Below, one piece after another: positions 7,574-14,630 of a stretch of DNA of 14,965 nucleotides (within the stretch, counting starts at the first letter, position 1; each line of letters opens with the position of its first letter). The stretch spans positions 1 to 14,965 of the forward strand of contig JAPLJY010000157.1 in assembly GCA_026388345.1 (NCBI GenBank), written 5' to 3'. The notes beneath the pieces were generated by a model. The model searched no databases. It was not told the DNA's origin and saw only the letters and a list, made by a program, of their open reading frames with translations. The translations under genes and the position numbers were made by a program. This stretch comes from Deltaproteobacteria bacterium. GTDB lineage: Bacteria; Desulfobacterota; Syntrophia; Syntrophales; UBA5619.

Positions 7574-7921
7574 TCATTTCATCCTTCCGTAATGAGGCTC
7601 GCTTTCGGCGATGCCTATATTCTTCTTTTGTTTTCCGCGCAGCAGTTCGATATGAATCGTTGCACCGAGGGCCTCTGCGACCCTTCTGAGCATGCTCAGG
7701 GAATGACCTTCGTAGGACGGCGATTCCAGCCGGCTGATCTACTGTTGAGTCGTACCCACCCGTTTGGCCAGCTCCTTCTGAGAAAGGCCGGATTCCTTTC
7801 TCAAGGCAGCCAACTCCAACGCGACATCCCAGGCTTCCCCGGCCTTTTTGAAGCGTTCAGCAAAAACCTCATCCTTGAGTTGTTCCTCAAGATATTGATC
7901 AAAATTTGTTTTTCTTTTCAT
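7574..7921 (-). pseudogene. XRE/HigA-type HTH regulator interrupted by an in-frame TAG
   Basis: The frame starts with ATG at 7921 (MKRKTNFDQYLEEQLKDEVF) and has the HTH core LRKESGLSQKELAKRVGTTQ. A TAG codon (7739-7741) then stops it after residue 60. The same frame continues with ISRLESPSYEGHSLSMLRRV, then AEALGATIHIELL, and ends at TGA 7574-7576. The continuation is exactly the second half of an XRE/HigA antitoxin domain, so without the TAG this would be a complete protein of about 115 residues. The codon replaces a non-conserved position in the recognition helix region. One nonsense mutation is the simplest explanation; readthrough is possible but unproven. It follows the antitoxin gene by 21 bases, as a third member of that operon. 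Truncated at 60 residues it would lose the recognition helix and probably not bind DNA. Confidence 0.85.
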
Positions 7922-7942
7922 CGCGGATACCGGTTTTATGGA

Positions 7943-8257
7943 TCAATGGTGGCAGACCTGAAGCGTGAGGCGCTCCGTCGAACTGCACACTTTCAAAAGG
8001 CTGAGGAAATTCTTGAGCGTCGGGTTTCCTTTCGGACCGAGCATGCGGCGAAGGCTCTTCTCGTTGACCTGCAGTTCCCTGGCGATATCGGCAATGGATT
8101 CGGTTGCGTTTAGATAGTCGCGCAGCAGCGCCTTGCCCGTTTCCATATCATCCATCAAGAAGGCATTGGTTGCCTCAACGATCAATTCACTTCTGAAGGC
8201 CGGGTCCGACTTGACCCGCGCCATGACCGTCTCCCTAAAATCCCTTGTCAGTGGCAT
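7943..8257 (-). CDS. Addiction-module antitoxin, HTH (HI1420/COG3636-like)
   Basis: A 104-residue protein that should neutralise the toxin encoded just upstream and repress their shared promoter. Seen: an acidic helical N-terminal half (SELIVEATNAFLMDDMETG), then an HTH-like part (SIADIARELQVNEKSLRRML) and the signature GPKGNPTLKNFLSLLKV, which matches the 'NGNPTF..VLKVLKAL' ending of the COG3636 antidote family. The ATG at 8257 lies 15 bases behind the toxin stop with GGGAG in front. The toxin-first order is that of HigBA-type modules. The tail after LLKV is slightly longer than usual and ends in CHH. Confidence 0.85.
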   Translation of the reverse strand: MPLTRDFRETVMARVKSDPAFRSELIVEATNAFLMDDMETGKALLRDYLNATESIADIARELQVNEKSLRRMLGPKGNPTLKNFLSLLKVCSSTERLTLQVCHH

Positions 8258-8272
8258 TTTTCTGATCTCCCT

Positions 8273-8596
8273 CTACGATTTCTTCTTTCTTGTTCTATAG
8301 TCCGTCCAGCGTTTCCTAGCCGTTTCGATATCCTGTGACTGGCGCCTCTTTGTGCCGCCCGCAACCAGAATGACCAACTCCTCGCCATCCATGCCGAAAT
8401 AGACACGGTAGCCGGGACCGTAATCTATTTTTCTTTCATAAACACCGCCCCCGACACTTTCTACGTTCGATTTATTTCCCATCCCCATTCGTATCAGGGC
8501 GGTTGTGACCTTGGCGGCCGCACGGCTGTCGAGCCTGTCAAACCAGTTCCGGAAAGGACTTGCGCCATTTACTGCCAGATACTCGACAATTTTCAT
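8273..8596 (-). CDS. Addiction-module toxin, HigB/RelE superfamily (HI1419-like)
   Basis: A 107-residue basic protein of the RelE/HigB fold, expected to be an mRNA interferase that inhibits translation when free of its antitoxin. Diagnostic parts are FRNWFDRLDSRAAAKVTTAL, the strand GVYERKIDYGPGYRVYFG and the C-terminal VILVAGGTKRRQSQDIETA, followed by a Lys-rich end; these are hallmarks of the HI1419-type family. I chose the ATG at 8596 because GAGGAG lies just before it and the homologous domain starts here; a longer frame would begin 14 residues earlier, inside the operator. It is the first gene of the module and sits between res and mod, so the module may stabilise the restriction system. 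Confidence 0.86.
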   Translation of the reverse strand: MKIVEYLAVNGASPFRNWFDRLDSRAAAKVTTALIRMGMGNKSNVESVGGGVYERKIDYGPGYRVYFGMDGEELVILVAGGTKRRQSQDIETARKRWTDYRTRKKKS

Positions 8597-8618
8597 GTGC
8601 TCCTCTTGGCGGTCGCAA

Positions 8619-8636
8619 GGTAACACAAATGTTACC
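8619..8636. promoter_or_regulatory. Probable operator of the toxin-antitoxin operon
   Basis: A perfect inverted repeat, GGTAACA (8619-8625) and TGTTACC (8630-8636), with a 4-base spacer, lies 22 bases before the toxin ATG. TTTACA is found just upstream on the minus strand and the repeat contains TAACAT, so the operator could overlap the promoter. Autorepression by the antitoxin at such a site is usual for these modules. The binding itself is inference. Confidence 0.65.
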
Positions 8637-8703
8637 ATATGTAAAGTTCTTTCGCTTTTTAAGGCGCTTCCCCGACACTGTTACAAAGCGAATACGTGCC
8701 CGC

Positions 8704-8739
8704 AACTTGCCCTCTGACTTGTCCTGTAACTTGCCCTGC
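8704..8739. repeat. Three tandem 12-bp repeats between res and the toxin gene
   Basis: ACTTGCCCT, ACTTGTCCT and ACTTGCCCT begin at 8705, 8717 and 8729, an exact 12-base period. Read on the minus strand in one frame they give the tetrad-like peptide GKLQDKSEGKLR, which recalls tetrapeptide tails of some defence proteins. That frame has no start codon or recognisable domain here. It may be a relic of a lost C-terminus or a small binding-site array. Confidence 0.45.
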
Positions 8740-8757
8740 GCCAGAGTTCCGGACGCT

Positions 8758-11700
8758 TCATGTTGACCCTTTCCCTATCCCTTCACCCTTCGCCACACCC
8801 TCGATCATTTTGTTGAATTCGGCTTCGACCTTGGCCTCGAAATCGGCCTCGATCTGGTAGACCTCGGTGAATTCGGCAAAGGCCCACCGGCCGTACTGCT
8901 TGAGGTTGTTCACCCCCGGCACCCAGTAGTTCTCCATGGTGGCCTTCTTTTCCTTGGCATCCTCGCGCCGGTAGCCCTTGATTTCGACAATAAGGTGGAG
9001 CGGGTCGTTTTCCCCGCGGCTGTCGTCCACCAGCACGATAAAGTCGGGGATGTATCGCCGCGTCTCGGAGCCATAGCGGTAGGGCACCTCCAGGCCGAGG
9101 TTGTGGTTTTTCACGTAGGCCCGGACCCGGGGGTGCGACTCGGCCACGCGGCAGAACTCAGCCTCCCAGTCGCTGTCGAGGATCACCCAGTTGACATGGC
9201 AGCGCCGGGCGTCCGTTTCCCAGCGGTCGGTTTTCGACGTGGTGAAATTCACGTGGAGGGTGGAGCCGGTGGGGTTGTAAGGGTCGAGCATCGCCTTGAT
9301 GGGGCGCTCGTCGGCCAGGGCGCGGGTGATGCCGTCGGTAATGCGCTTGCAGGCCATGTCGGCCAGTTCCTGGTACATGAGCTGGGCCGGATAGGTGCCG
9401 CCCTTGCAACGCAAATGGTGGTCGAGCCACTCCTTGGTGATGCGCTTGAGCTGACCGAACAGGTACAGCTTGGGTTCTTCGCCCGGATCGCGCCAATGGG
9501 CGTAGAGGAGCCGCCTGGTGAGGTGAAACAGGAGTGTTGACTGGCGAAGGTCTCCCGTATGGACCAGATTCAGGTCCACGCCCTCGCCGATGATGCCCTG
9601 GTTCTTGGTGATCGTCGGCCCGACAAGGTCCGGGGTCAACTCCATGGTGGAATCTTCGTTGAACTTGGCGGTCAGCCGCTCTTCCGGCAGTTCGACCCGG
9701 TAGCCGGAGACTCGGGGGAAACGGATTTCCAGGGCGTCGCGCTCGGGGCGGACCGCCTTGACCCGGATTGTCTCCCGGGGCGGCTGCGGCGGGGCAATGA
9801 CCGGCTTGGCCGTAAAGTCGAAAGGAATGCCCAGGATGTCCGCATATTCCACATTGAACAGGCCCTCTTCGTTGAGGTCGTAGGACTGACGGCGCAGGGC
9901 GCGGCCGATGACCTGTTCGCAGAGAAGCTGTGTGCCGAAGGCCCGCACACCCAGGACATGGGTGACGGTTCTGGCGTCCCACCCCTCCGTAAGCATGGAG
10001 ACCGAGACGACGCAGCGGATGGAGTCGCCCAGGCTCCCCGGCTTGCCGACGGTGTTCATGACCTCCCGGAGGATGTCCTGATCGGTCAGGTTTTCGGCCT
10101 GGCGGCGGTCGCCCGTGCGCTCGACGATCTCCCGGCGAAAACGGTCCAGCTCATCGGAGGCCATGGTGCGGAAATTGTCGTCCAGGGCCTCCCCCGATTC
10201 GAGCTGTTCGCTGTCGATCAGCAGGGTGCTGGGCCGCGGGATGGGATTGTCGTACTCGTCGAAGTTGCGAAACAATTCGAATCGCCCGTTGATGACCGTG
10301 CTGGAACCGTCGTCGTTTTCCCGATGAAAGCCGGAGATGAAGTCGTACACCAGTTTGGAGGTGGAGGTGTTGTTGCAGACGACGATAAAGCACGGCGGAA
10401 TGCGGATGCCGGAGGCTTCCCAGAGATCGTACGTCTTCTTGTAATGGCCGTAGAGGGCCTCCAGGGCCGTCTGCAGCTCCGCGGGAAGGCTCAGGGGATC
10501 GAGGTTCTTCGCCTTTCCCCTGCCCTTCTTCGGCATCTTCGATCCGATGTGCTTCCACAGTTCCCGGAACCGGGGCATCTCCCCGCCGGGGATATTGTCG
10601 GCCACGGGCACGCGGGGGAGTTTGACAATGCCGCATTCGATGGCATCCATGAGCGAAAAATCGCACATCGTCCAGGGGAACAGCGTCCCTTCCGCATAGC
10701 CGGACCCGCTCAGGAAAAACGGTGTGGCGGACAGGTCGATCACATGGGGCACGCCGAGTTTCCGGTTCACCGTTTCCAGACCGGTGATCCAGAGGCGGGC
10801 GGCTTCATTGTTCCTTTCCGCCTCTTTCCGGTCATCGCCCTTCAGGTCGCTCTCGTCATCCTCATCCGGCTTCTCCCGGTAACAGTGGTGCGCCTCGTCA
10901 TTGATCACCAGGATGTTCTTCATGCCCATCAGGTCGGGCATCACCCGCTGGAGCATCTGCCCATCCGTCTCCAGGGTGTTCAGGGCTTCACCCCGGCCCT
11001 GGAGCAGGGACCGCCCGCCTTTGGACAGCTCCAGCCGCTCGCGGAGCTTGAAGGCATGGTAATTCGTGACGACGATCTTGGCCCGTTCGAGGTCCCCCAG
11101 CATATCCTCCGGGATCAGCTCCCGGCTCTGGTAATAGCTGTCCGGGTCGTTGGGCTGGAGCACGCGCAGGCGGTCGCGGATGGTGAGTCCGGGGGTGACG
11201 ACAAGGAATCCCCGTGTAAATCTTCTGCTCTGGGGTCTTCTGACCGCATTGATCGTCTGCCAGGCGATCAGCATGGCCATGACGGTCGTCTTGCCGGTAC
11301 CGGTGGCGAGCTTCAGGGCCAGCCGAAGGAGTTCCGGATTGGCATCGTGATTGGCATTGGCCAGATGATCCAGGAATATCTTCCCGGTCTTCCCGATGAC
11401 CGGGGCCACCTCGGTCAGCCAGATGACGGTTTCCGCCGCCTCCACCTGGCAGAAGAAGGGCCGCACGTTGTTGAACTTGTGATGGCGCCAATGCTGGAGC
11501 AGGCGGGCCGTTTCAGGTGTGACGCGCCAGTCGTTCGGGTTGGGCAGACCCCGCCATTCGTCCACATGGCGGCGGAGTTCATTGATTGTCGATGTCGTAT
11601 CGTATTGCTGCCGGGCCGTCGAGAGCCCTTTGCCTTCATCGAAGACGATGTCCGCCTGGGCCGCCGCGGAACCTTTGCGCTTCCTCGGCTTCGGAATGGG

Positions 11701-11835
11701 GGTGATGAACTCCGCGCGGCGGCGTTTTTCGATGATCTGCTGCGTCGGCTGGCCCTGGCCGTCCAGTTCCCAGTGCCGCCTCGGATACTCATAAGGTGAA
11801 TTCAGGATGGGGCGTTCAAAGAATCGATTATCCAT
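8758..11835 (-). CDS. res: Res-like restriction enzyme: SF2 helicase with PD-(D/E)XK nuclease
   Basis: A 1025-residue protein expected to translocate on DNA with ATP and cut it, partnered with the Mod methyltransferase. Seen in order: N-terminal FFERPILNSPYEYPRRHWEL; Walker A ATGTGKTT (177-184); motif II DEAHH (313-317); motif III DLSATPFF (367-374); motif V region SMLTEGWDARTVTHVLG (613-629); motif VI QVIGRALRR (641-649). Near the C-terminus YIPDFIVLVDD followed by LIVEIKGYR gives a PD...EXK nuclease site (D931, E951, K953). All key motifs are intact. The ATG at 11835 is preferred because the conserved start is there and GGAG lies about 12 bases upstream; an earlier ATG at 11868 would add 11 residues without a visible ribosome site. 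From memory this resembles the family called BPTD_3080 restriction endonuclease; that was not checked. Confidence 0.92.
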   Translation of the reverse strand: MDNRFFERPILNSPYEYPRRHWELDGQGQPTQQIIEKRRRAEFITPIPKPRKRKGSAAAQADIVFDEGKGLSTARQQYDTTSTINELRRHVDEWRGLPNPNDWRVTPETARLLQHWRHHKFNNVRPFFCQVEAAETVIWLTEVAPVIGKTGKIFLDHLANANHDANPELLRLALKLATGTGKTTVMAMLIAWQTINAVRRPQSRRFTRGFLVVTPGLTIRDRLRVLQPNDPDSYYQSRELIPEDMLGDLERAKIVVTNYHAFKLRERLELSKGGRSLLQGRGEALNTLETDGQMLQRVMPDLMGMKNILVINDEAHHCYREKPDEDDESDLKGDDRKEAERNNEAARLWITGLETVNRKLGVPHVIDLSATPFFLSGSGYAEGTLFPWTMCDFSLMDAIECGIVKLPRVPVADNIPGGEMPRFRELWKHIGSKMPKKGRGKAKNLDPLSLPAELQTALEALYGHYKKTYDLWEASGIRIPPCFIVVCNNTSTSKLVYDFISGFHRENDDGSSTVINGRFELFRNFDEYDNPIPRPSTLLIDSEQLESGEALDDNFRTMASDELDRFRREIVERTGDRRQAENLTDQDILREVMNTVGKPGSLGDSIRCVVSVSMLTEGWDARTVTHVLGVRAFGTQLLCEQVIGRALRRQSYDLNEEGLFNVEYADILGIPFDFTAKPVIAPPQPPRETIRVKAVRPERDALEIRFPRVSGYRVELPEERLTAKFNEDSTMELTPDLVGPTITKNQGIIGEGVDLNLVHTGDLRQSTLLFHLTRRLLYAHWRDPGEEPKLYLFGQLKRITKEWLDHHLRCKGGTYPAQLMYQELADMACKRITDGITRALADERPIKAMLDPYNPTGSTLHVNFTTSKTDRWETDARRCHVNWVILDSDWEAEFCRVAESHPRVRAYVKNHNLGLEVPYRYGSETRRYIPDFIVLVDDSRGENDPLHLIVEIKGYRREDAKEKKATMENYWVPGVNNLKQYGRWAFAEFTEVYQIEADFEAKVEAEFNKMIEGVAKGEGIGKGST

Positions 11836-11857
11836 GGTTCGTTCTGTCTCCTGATGA

Positions 11858-11872
11858 AACCATGACATGGTT
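11858..11872. promoter_or_regulatory. Inverted repeat just upstream of the res start
   Basis: AACCATG (11858-11864) and CATGGTT (11866-11872) flank one central base, 22 bases before the chosen res start. Its position suits an operator or translational control structure covering the alternative start at 11868. A TTGACA on the minus strand at 11942-11937 could be a -35 box, but I see no good -10 at the right distance. Confidence 0.35.
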
Positions 11873-12051
11873 CAGGTGTAACTGGCCGAATGGACGTCCC
11901 GTCATACATCAATGGGAAAGAACAAGCAAGATATCATGTCAATATTGATGTGAAATATTTTGTGATAGGCGGGGCATCTGAAAAACTGGATGAGGGGGAT
12001 TGCATCCCCGTCCACGGGACGGGGTATTCTGCGGAAAGGTTTTATAAAATG
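11873..12051. other. Intergenic region with two mutually exclusive hairpins
   Basis: The region is AT-rich with no convincing gene. A plus-strand frame at 11890-12102 has no ribosome site and no family resemblance. Two hairpins share bases: GGGGAT (11995-12000) pairs with ATCCCC (12004-12009), while CCCCGTCC (12006-12013) pairs with GGACGGGG (12017-12024). They cannot form together. Neither is followed by a T-run, so they are not ordinary terminators. Confidence 0.45.
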
Positions 12052-12084
12052 ATGGGCGGAAAACGGGAATCGTCTTCCGCCCAT
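12052..12084 (-). terminator. Hairpin terminator behind nfnB
   Basis: ATGGGCGGAA (12052-12061) and TTCCGCCCAT (12075-12084) form a perfect 10-bp stem with a 13-base loop, 26 bases behind the nfnB stop. The following tract on the minus strand (CATTTTAT) is only moderately T-rich, so termination may be incomplete. Confidence 0.6.
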
Positions 12085-12110
12085 GTTTACAGCTTCAACT
12101 GATCATCCGG

Positions 12111-13526
12111 CTATTTGCCGGACAGGTACCCGTGGATCGCCTTGGCGGCCAGCCTGCCGGCGCCCATCGCCAAGATGACGGTCGCCGAACCCGTGACGAT
12201 GTCGCCGCCCGCATAGACCCCCTCGCGGCTCGTCAGGCCGGAGGCGTCCTTCACCACGATGTAACCCCATTTGTTCGTCTCCAGCCCCGGCGTCGTCGCG
12301 GGGACGATCGGGTTGGCCATCGTTCCGACGGCAACCACCACCGTGTCGACCGGGATCACGAACTCCGAACCCTTCACGGGCACCGGCCGGCGCCTCCCCG
12401 AGTCATCGGGTTCGCCCAGCTCCATTTGCTTGCAGCGCATGCCCGTCACCCAGCCGTTCTTGTCGCCGATATACTCCACCGGATTGGTCAGGAGTTTGAA
12501 CTGCACTCCCTCTTCCTTCGCGTGATGGACCTCTTCGATCCGGGCCGGCATCTCGACCTCCGTCCGGCGATAGACGATGAAGGCGTTATCCGCCCCCAGA
12601 CGAAGGGCGGTCCGGACCGAATCCATCGCCACATTCCCGCCGCCGATCACGGCGACATTCTTCCCCCGCACAATGGGGGTGTCGTATTCCGGGAAAAGGT
12701 AGGCCTTCATGAGGTTGGAACGGGTGAGATACTCGTTGGCCGAATAGATGCCGCTCAGGTTCTCGCCGGGGATGTTCATGAAAACCGGCGCACCGGCGCC
12801 GACCCCGAGATAAACCGCGTCGAACCCCTCGGCGAAGAGCTCATCTACGGTCTTGAGCCGCCCGATGACGGCGTTCGTGTCGATCTTAACGCCCAATTTG
12901 GTCAGATAGTCGACCTCGGCATCCACGATCGCCTTCGGCAGACGGAACTCCGGGATCCCGTAGACGAGAACGCCGCCCGCCTTGTGCAGCGCCTCGAAGA
13001 TCGTGACGTCATAACCGATCCTGACCAAGTCGCCCGCGATCGTGAGCCCGGAGGGACCGGCGCCGACCACCGCAACCTTTTTCCCGTTGGGTGTCGCCGG
13101 CGCGGGGATCGAGATCTTTCCCGCCTGCCGCTCGGTATCGGCGGCAAACCGCTCCAGGCGGCCGACGGCCACGGGCTCGCCCTTCTTTCCGAGGATGCAG
13201 AGCTTCTCGCACTGGTCCTCCTGCGGGCAGACGCGGCCGCAGACGGCGGGAAGGGCGTTCGTCTCCTTGAGCTTGAGCGCCGCCTCGATGAACTTCCCTT
13301 CGGCGATCAGCGCGATGAATCCCGGGATATCGACATCGACCGGGCAGCCGGCGATGCAGCCGGGTTTCTTGCACTGGATGCAGCGCTTCGCCTCGGCAAT
13401 CGCGGTCTTCTCGGTATAGCCCGTGGGCACTTCGTTAAAATTTGTAACCCGGACCTGGGGTTCCTGTTCGGGCATCTTATGACGGGGAACCTTTTCCTTC
13501 TTCGGTTTCAGTTCATTATTTTCCAT
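12111..13526 (-). CDS. nfnB: NADH-dependent ferredoxin:NADP oxidoreductase, large subunit (NfnB; GltD-like)
   Basis: The flavoprotein subunit of a cytoplasmic electron-bifurcating transhydrogenase that couples NADH and reduced ferredoxin to NADP reduction, or runs in reverse. The 471-residue product has an N-terminal pair of [4Fe-4S] sites: C49, C52, C57, C61 (CIQCKKPGCIAGCPVD) and C96, C100, C106, C110 (CGRVCPQEDQCEKLC, with a Glu at 103 that could also be a ligand). FAD-binding GAGPSG (155-160) and a second nucleotide site GGGNVA (295-300) follow, ending with AGGDIVTGSATVILAMGAGR. The ATG at 13526 overlaps the end of nfnA by 11 bases, implying translational coupling. By sequence alone it could be called the glutamate synthase small subunit, GltD, but no large subunit is here and the partner gene decides for NfnB or the related SudA. 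Confidence 0.88.
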   Translation of the reverse strand: MENNELKPKKEKVPRHKMPEQEPQVRVTNFNEVPTGYTEKTAIAEAKRCIQCKKPGCIAGCPVDVDIPGFIALIAEGKFIEAALKLKETNALPAVCGRVCPQEDQCEKLCILGKKGEPVAVGRLERFAADTERQAGKISIPAPATPNGKKVAVVGAGPSGLTIAGDLVRIGYDVTIFEALHKAGGVLVYGIPEFRLPKAIVDAEVDYLTKLGVKIDTNAVIGRLKTVDELFAEGFDAVYLGVGAGAPVFMNIPGENLSGIYSANEYLTRSNLMKAYLFPEYDTPIVRGKNVAVIGGGNVAMDSVRTALRLGADNAFIVYRRTEVEMPARIEEVHHAKEEGVQFKLLTNPVEYIGDKNGWVTGMRCKQMELGEPDDSGRRRPVPVKGSEFVIPVDTVVVAVGTMANPIVPATTPGLETNKWGYIVVKDASGLTSREGVYAGGDIVTGSATVILAMGAGRLAAKAIHGYLSGK

Positions 13527-14352
13527 GGCATTGGCACCTGTAGGCTTCCATCGATTGTTTTTCCTGGGTCTGGTACATCCGCAGACGGTTTGCCAGAAGC
13601 TCGAAATCGACCTGATGGCCGTCGAATTCAGGGCCGTCCACGCAGGTGAATTTCGTCTTGCCCCCAACCGACACGCGGCAAGCGCCGCACATCCCGGTGG
13701 CATCGACCATGATCGAATTGAGCGAGACGATCGTCGGTATCCCGTGCGGCTTTGTGACGTTGCACAGGACGCGCATCATCGGCACGGGACCGATGGCATA
13801 GACGCGGTCGATCTTTTCTTTTGCGTCGATCAGGTTCTGGAGGACGACGCTTACGAAACCGTGGAAGCCGTAGCTCCCGTCGTCCGTGGCCACGATCAGG
13901 CGGTCGCTCACCTTCTTCATCTCCTCCTCGAGGATGAGCAGCGGTTTATTTCGCGCGCCAATGATCGAGGTGACGTTGTTCCCCGCCTTCTTGAGCGCCG
14001 CCGCAAGCGGATAAACGACGCCTACACCCACGCCGCCGCCGATGCAGACGACATGTCCGAAGTTTTCGATCTCCGTCGGGTTGCCAAGGGGCCCCTGGAG
14101 ATCGGTCAGCGCCTCGCCGGCCTTCATGGCGGCAAGGGCCGCCGTACTCTTCCCCACCACCTGGAAGATGATCGTAAGCGTCCCGGCCTTTTCATCCGAA
14201 TCGACGATGGTCAGCGGGATCCTCTCCCCCTTTTCATCCATCTTCAGGATGACGAACTGGCCGGCGCGCCTTTTCCGGGCGATGTCCGGGGCCGCGAGGA
14301 CCATCCGGACAACATTTTCCGACAAATCCTGTTTTTCAATAATTGGGTTCAC
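13516..14352 (-). CDS. nfnA: NADH-dependent ferredoxin:NADP oxidoreductase, small subunit (NfnA; SudB-like)
   Basis: The 278-residue FAD- and NAD(H)-binding partner of NfnB. It belongs to the ferredoxin-NADP reductase and dihydroorotate dehydrogenase electron-transfer subunit fold. Seen: FAD motif RIPLTI (44-49), nucleotide loop GGGVGVG (105-111), and the iron-sulfur segment DATGMCGACRV with a later FTC. D217, C222, C225 and C237 fit the unusual Asp plus three Cys [2Fe-2S] site known for NfnA. The start is a GTG at 14352, with AGGAGAGG about 6-11 bases in front. It is the first gene of a two-gene operon. A sulfide dehydrogenase (SudBA) role is a close alternative, since both names describe near-identical proteins. 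Confidence 0.88.
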   Translation of the reverse strand: MNPIIEKQDLSENVVRMVLAAPDIARKRRAGQFVILKMDEKGERIPLTIVDSDEKAGTLTIIFQVVGKSTAALAAMKAGEALTDLQGPLGNPTEIENFGHVVCIGGGVGVGVVYPLAAALKKAGNNVTSIIGARNKPLLILEEEMKKVSDRLIVATDDGSYGFHGFVSVVLQNLIDAKEKIDRVYAIGPVPMMRVLCNVTKPHGIPTIVSLNSIMVDATGMCGACRVSVGGKTKFTCVDGPEFDGHQVDFELLANRLRMYQTQEKQSMEAYRCQCHGK

Positions 14353-14460
14353 TGATTTCCTCTCCTGTCCAGTATTGCGCCTGAGATCCGCCCTGCATGG
14401 CCGCTCGAGGCCCGGCGTTTCCGATAAAAGGGGTCGCCCGCCCGCAGTCGGCTTTGGATC

Positions 14461-14484
14461 AATAAAAAGGAGCCCTCAGGCTCC
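14461..14484 (-). terminator. Intrinsic terminator in the nfnA leader
   Basis: GGAGCC (14469-14474) and GGCTCC (14479-14484) form a 6-bp GC-rich stem with a 4-base loop. On the minus strand it is followed at once by TTTTTATT. This is a textbook intrinsic terminator, placed about 108 bases before the nfnA start and behind a promoter reading the same way. Confidence 0.75.
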
Positions 14485-14533
14485 CCCCTTACATGCACAT
14501 GATCTTCCGCGAGAAGCAGCACCATTTCAAGCG
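14461..14533 (-). ncRNA. Candidate small RNA or attenuated leader of nfnAB
   Basis: If transcription starts about 7 bases behind the -10 box, a transcript of about 73 bases would end at the terminator at 14461-14484. It contains no known RNA family that I recognise. A four-codon frame (14489-14500, M-C-M-stop) sits directly before the terminator stem with GGAAG three bases upstream, a spacing shorter than ideal. Either the terminator is conditionally read through to express nfnAB, or the short RNA is a product of its own. Confidence 0.4.
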
Positions 14534-14539
14534 GGACGG

Positions 14540-14568
14540 ACCATAGTATTCTTTTTTTCATTTGTCAA
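14540..14568 (-). promoter_or_regulatory. Sigma70-like promoter upstream of nfnAB
   Basis: On the minus strand a perfect TTGACA (14568-14563) is followed after 17 bases by TATGGT (14545-14540). The spacer is A-rich. Spacing and the -35 box match the consensus well; the -10 box is weaker. It points toward the leader terminator and nfnA. Confidence 0.6.
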
Positions 14569-14576
14569 GGTCGGAC

Positions 14577-14603
14577 GGAGAAAAAAATCGGGGAATTTTC
14601 CCC
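14577..14603 (-). terminator. Weak terminator for a minus-strand transcript entering from the right
   Basis: GGGGA (14590-14594) and TCCCC (14599-14603) form a short stem with a 4-base loop, followed on the minus strand by GATTTTTTTCTC. It would end transcripts coming from beyond the MITE-like element and insulate the nfnAB promoter just behind it. The 5-bp stem is short, so confidence is limited. Confidence 0.45.
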
Positions 14604-14630
14604 TGGCAGCATGTTGAAAAAGTTCCTTTT

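Noticed and set aside
9559..11799. A very long open frame on the plus strand (746 codons) opposite res
   Set aside because: It is antisense to a gene with a full set of helicase and nuclease motifs. The translation is low-complexity in character (rich in G, R, H, P, D) with no family resemblance, as expected for the mirror frame of a GC-rich gene.
11890..12102. 70-codon plus-strand frame between res and nfnB
   Set aside because: No ribosome site, no resemblance to known proteins, and its end runs through the hairpin that terminates nfnB.
12111..13526. Calling this gene gltD, glutamate synthase small subunit
   Set aside because: The sequence alone would allow it, but the overlapping upstream gene is the NfnA/SudB-type subunit and no glutamate synthase large subunit is present.
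12132..13649. Long plus-strand open frame opposite nfnB and nfnA
   Set aside because: The minus strand encodes clear iron-sulfur and nucleotide-binding motifs throughout; the plus frame is a by-product of GC-rich third positions.
14349..14561. 70-codon minus-strand frame upstream of nfnA
   Set aside because: Its ATG lies inside the promoter spacer and the frame crosses the intrinsic terminator, so the promoter and terminator reading explains this stretch better.
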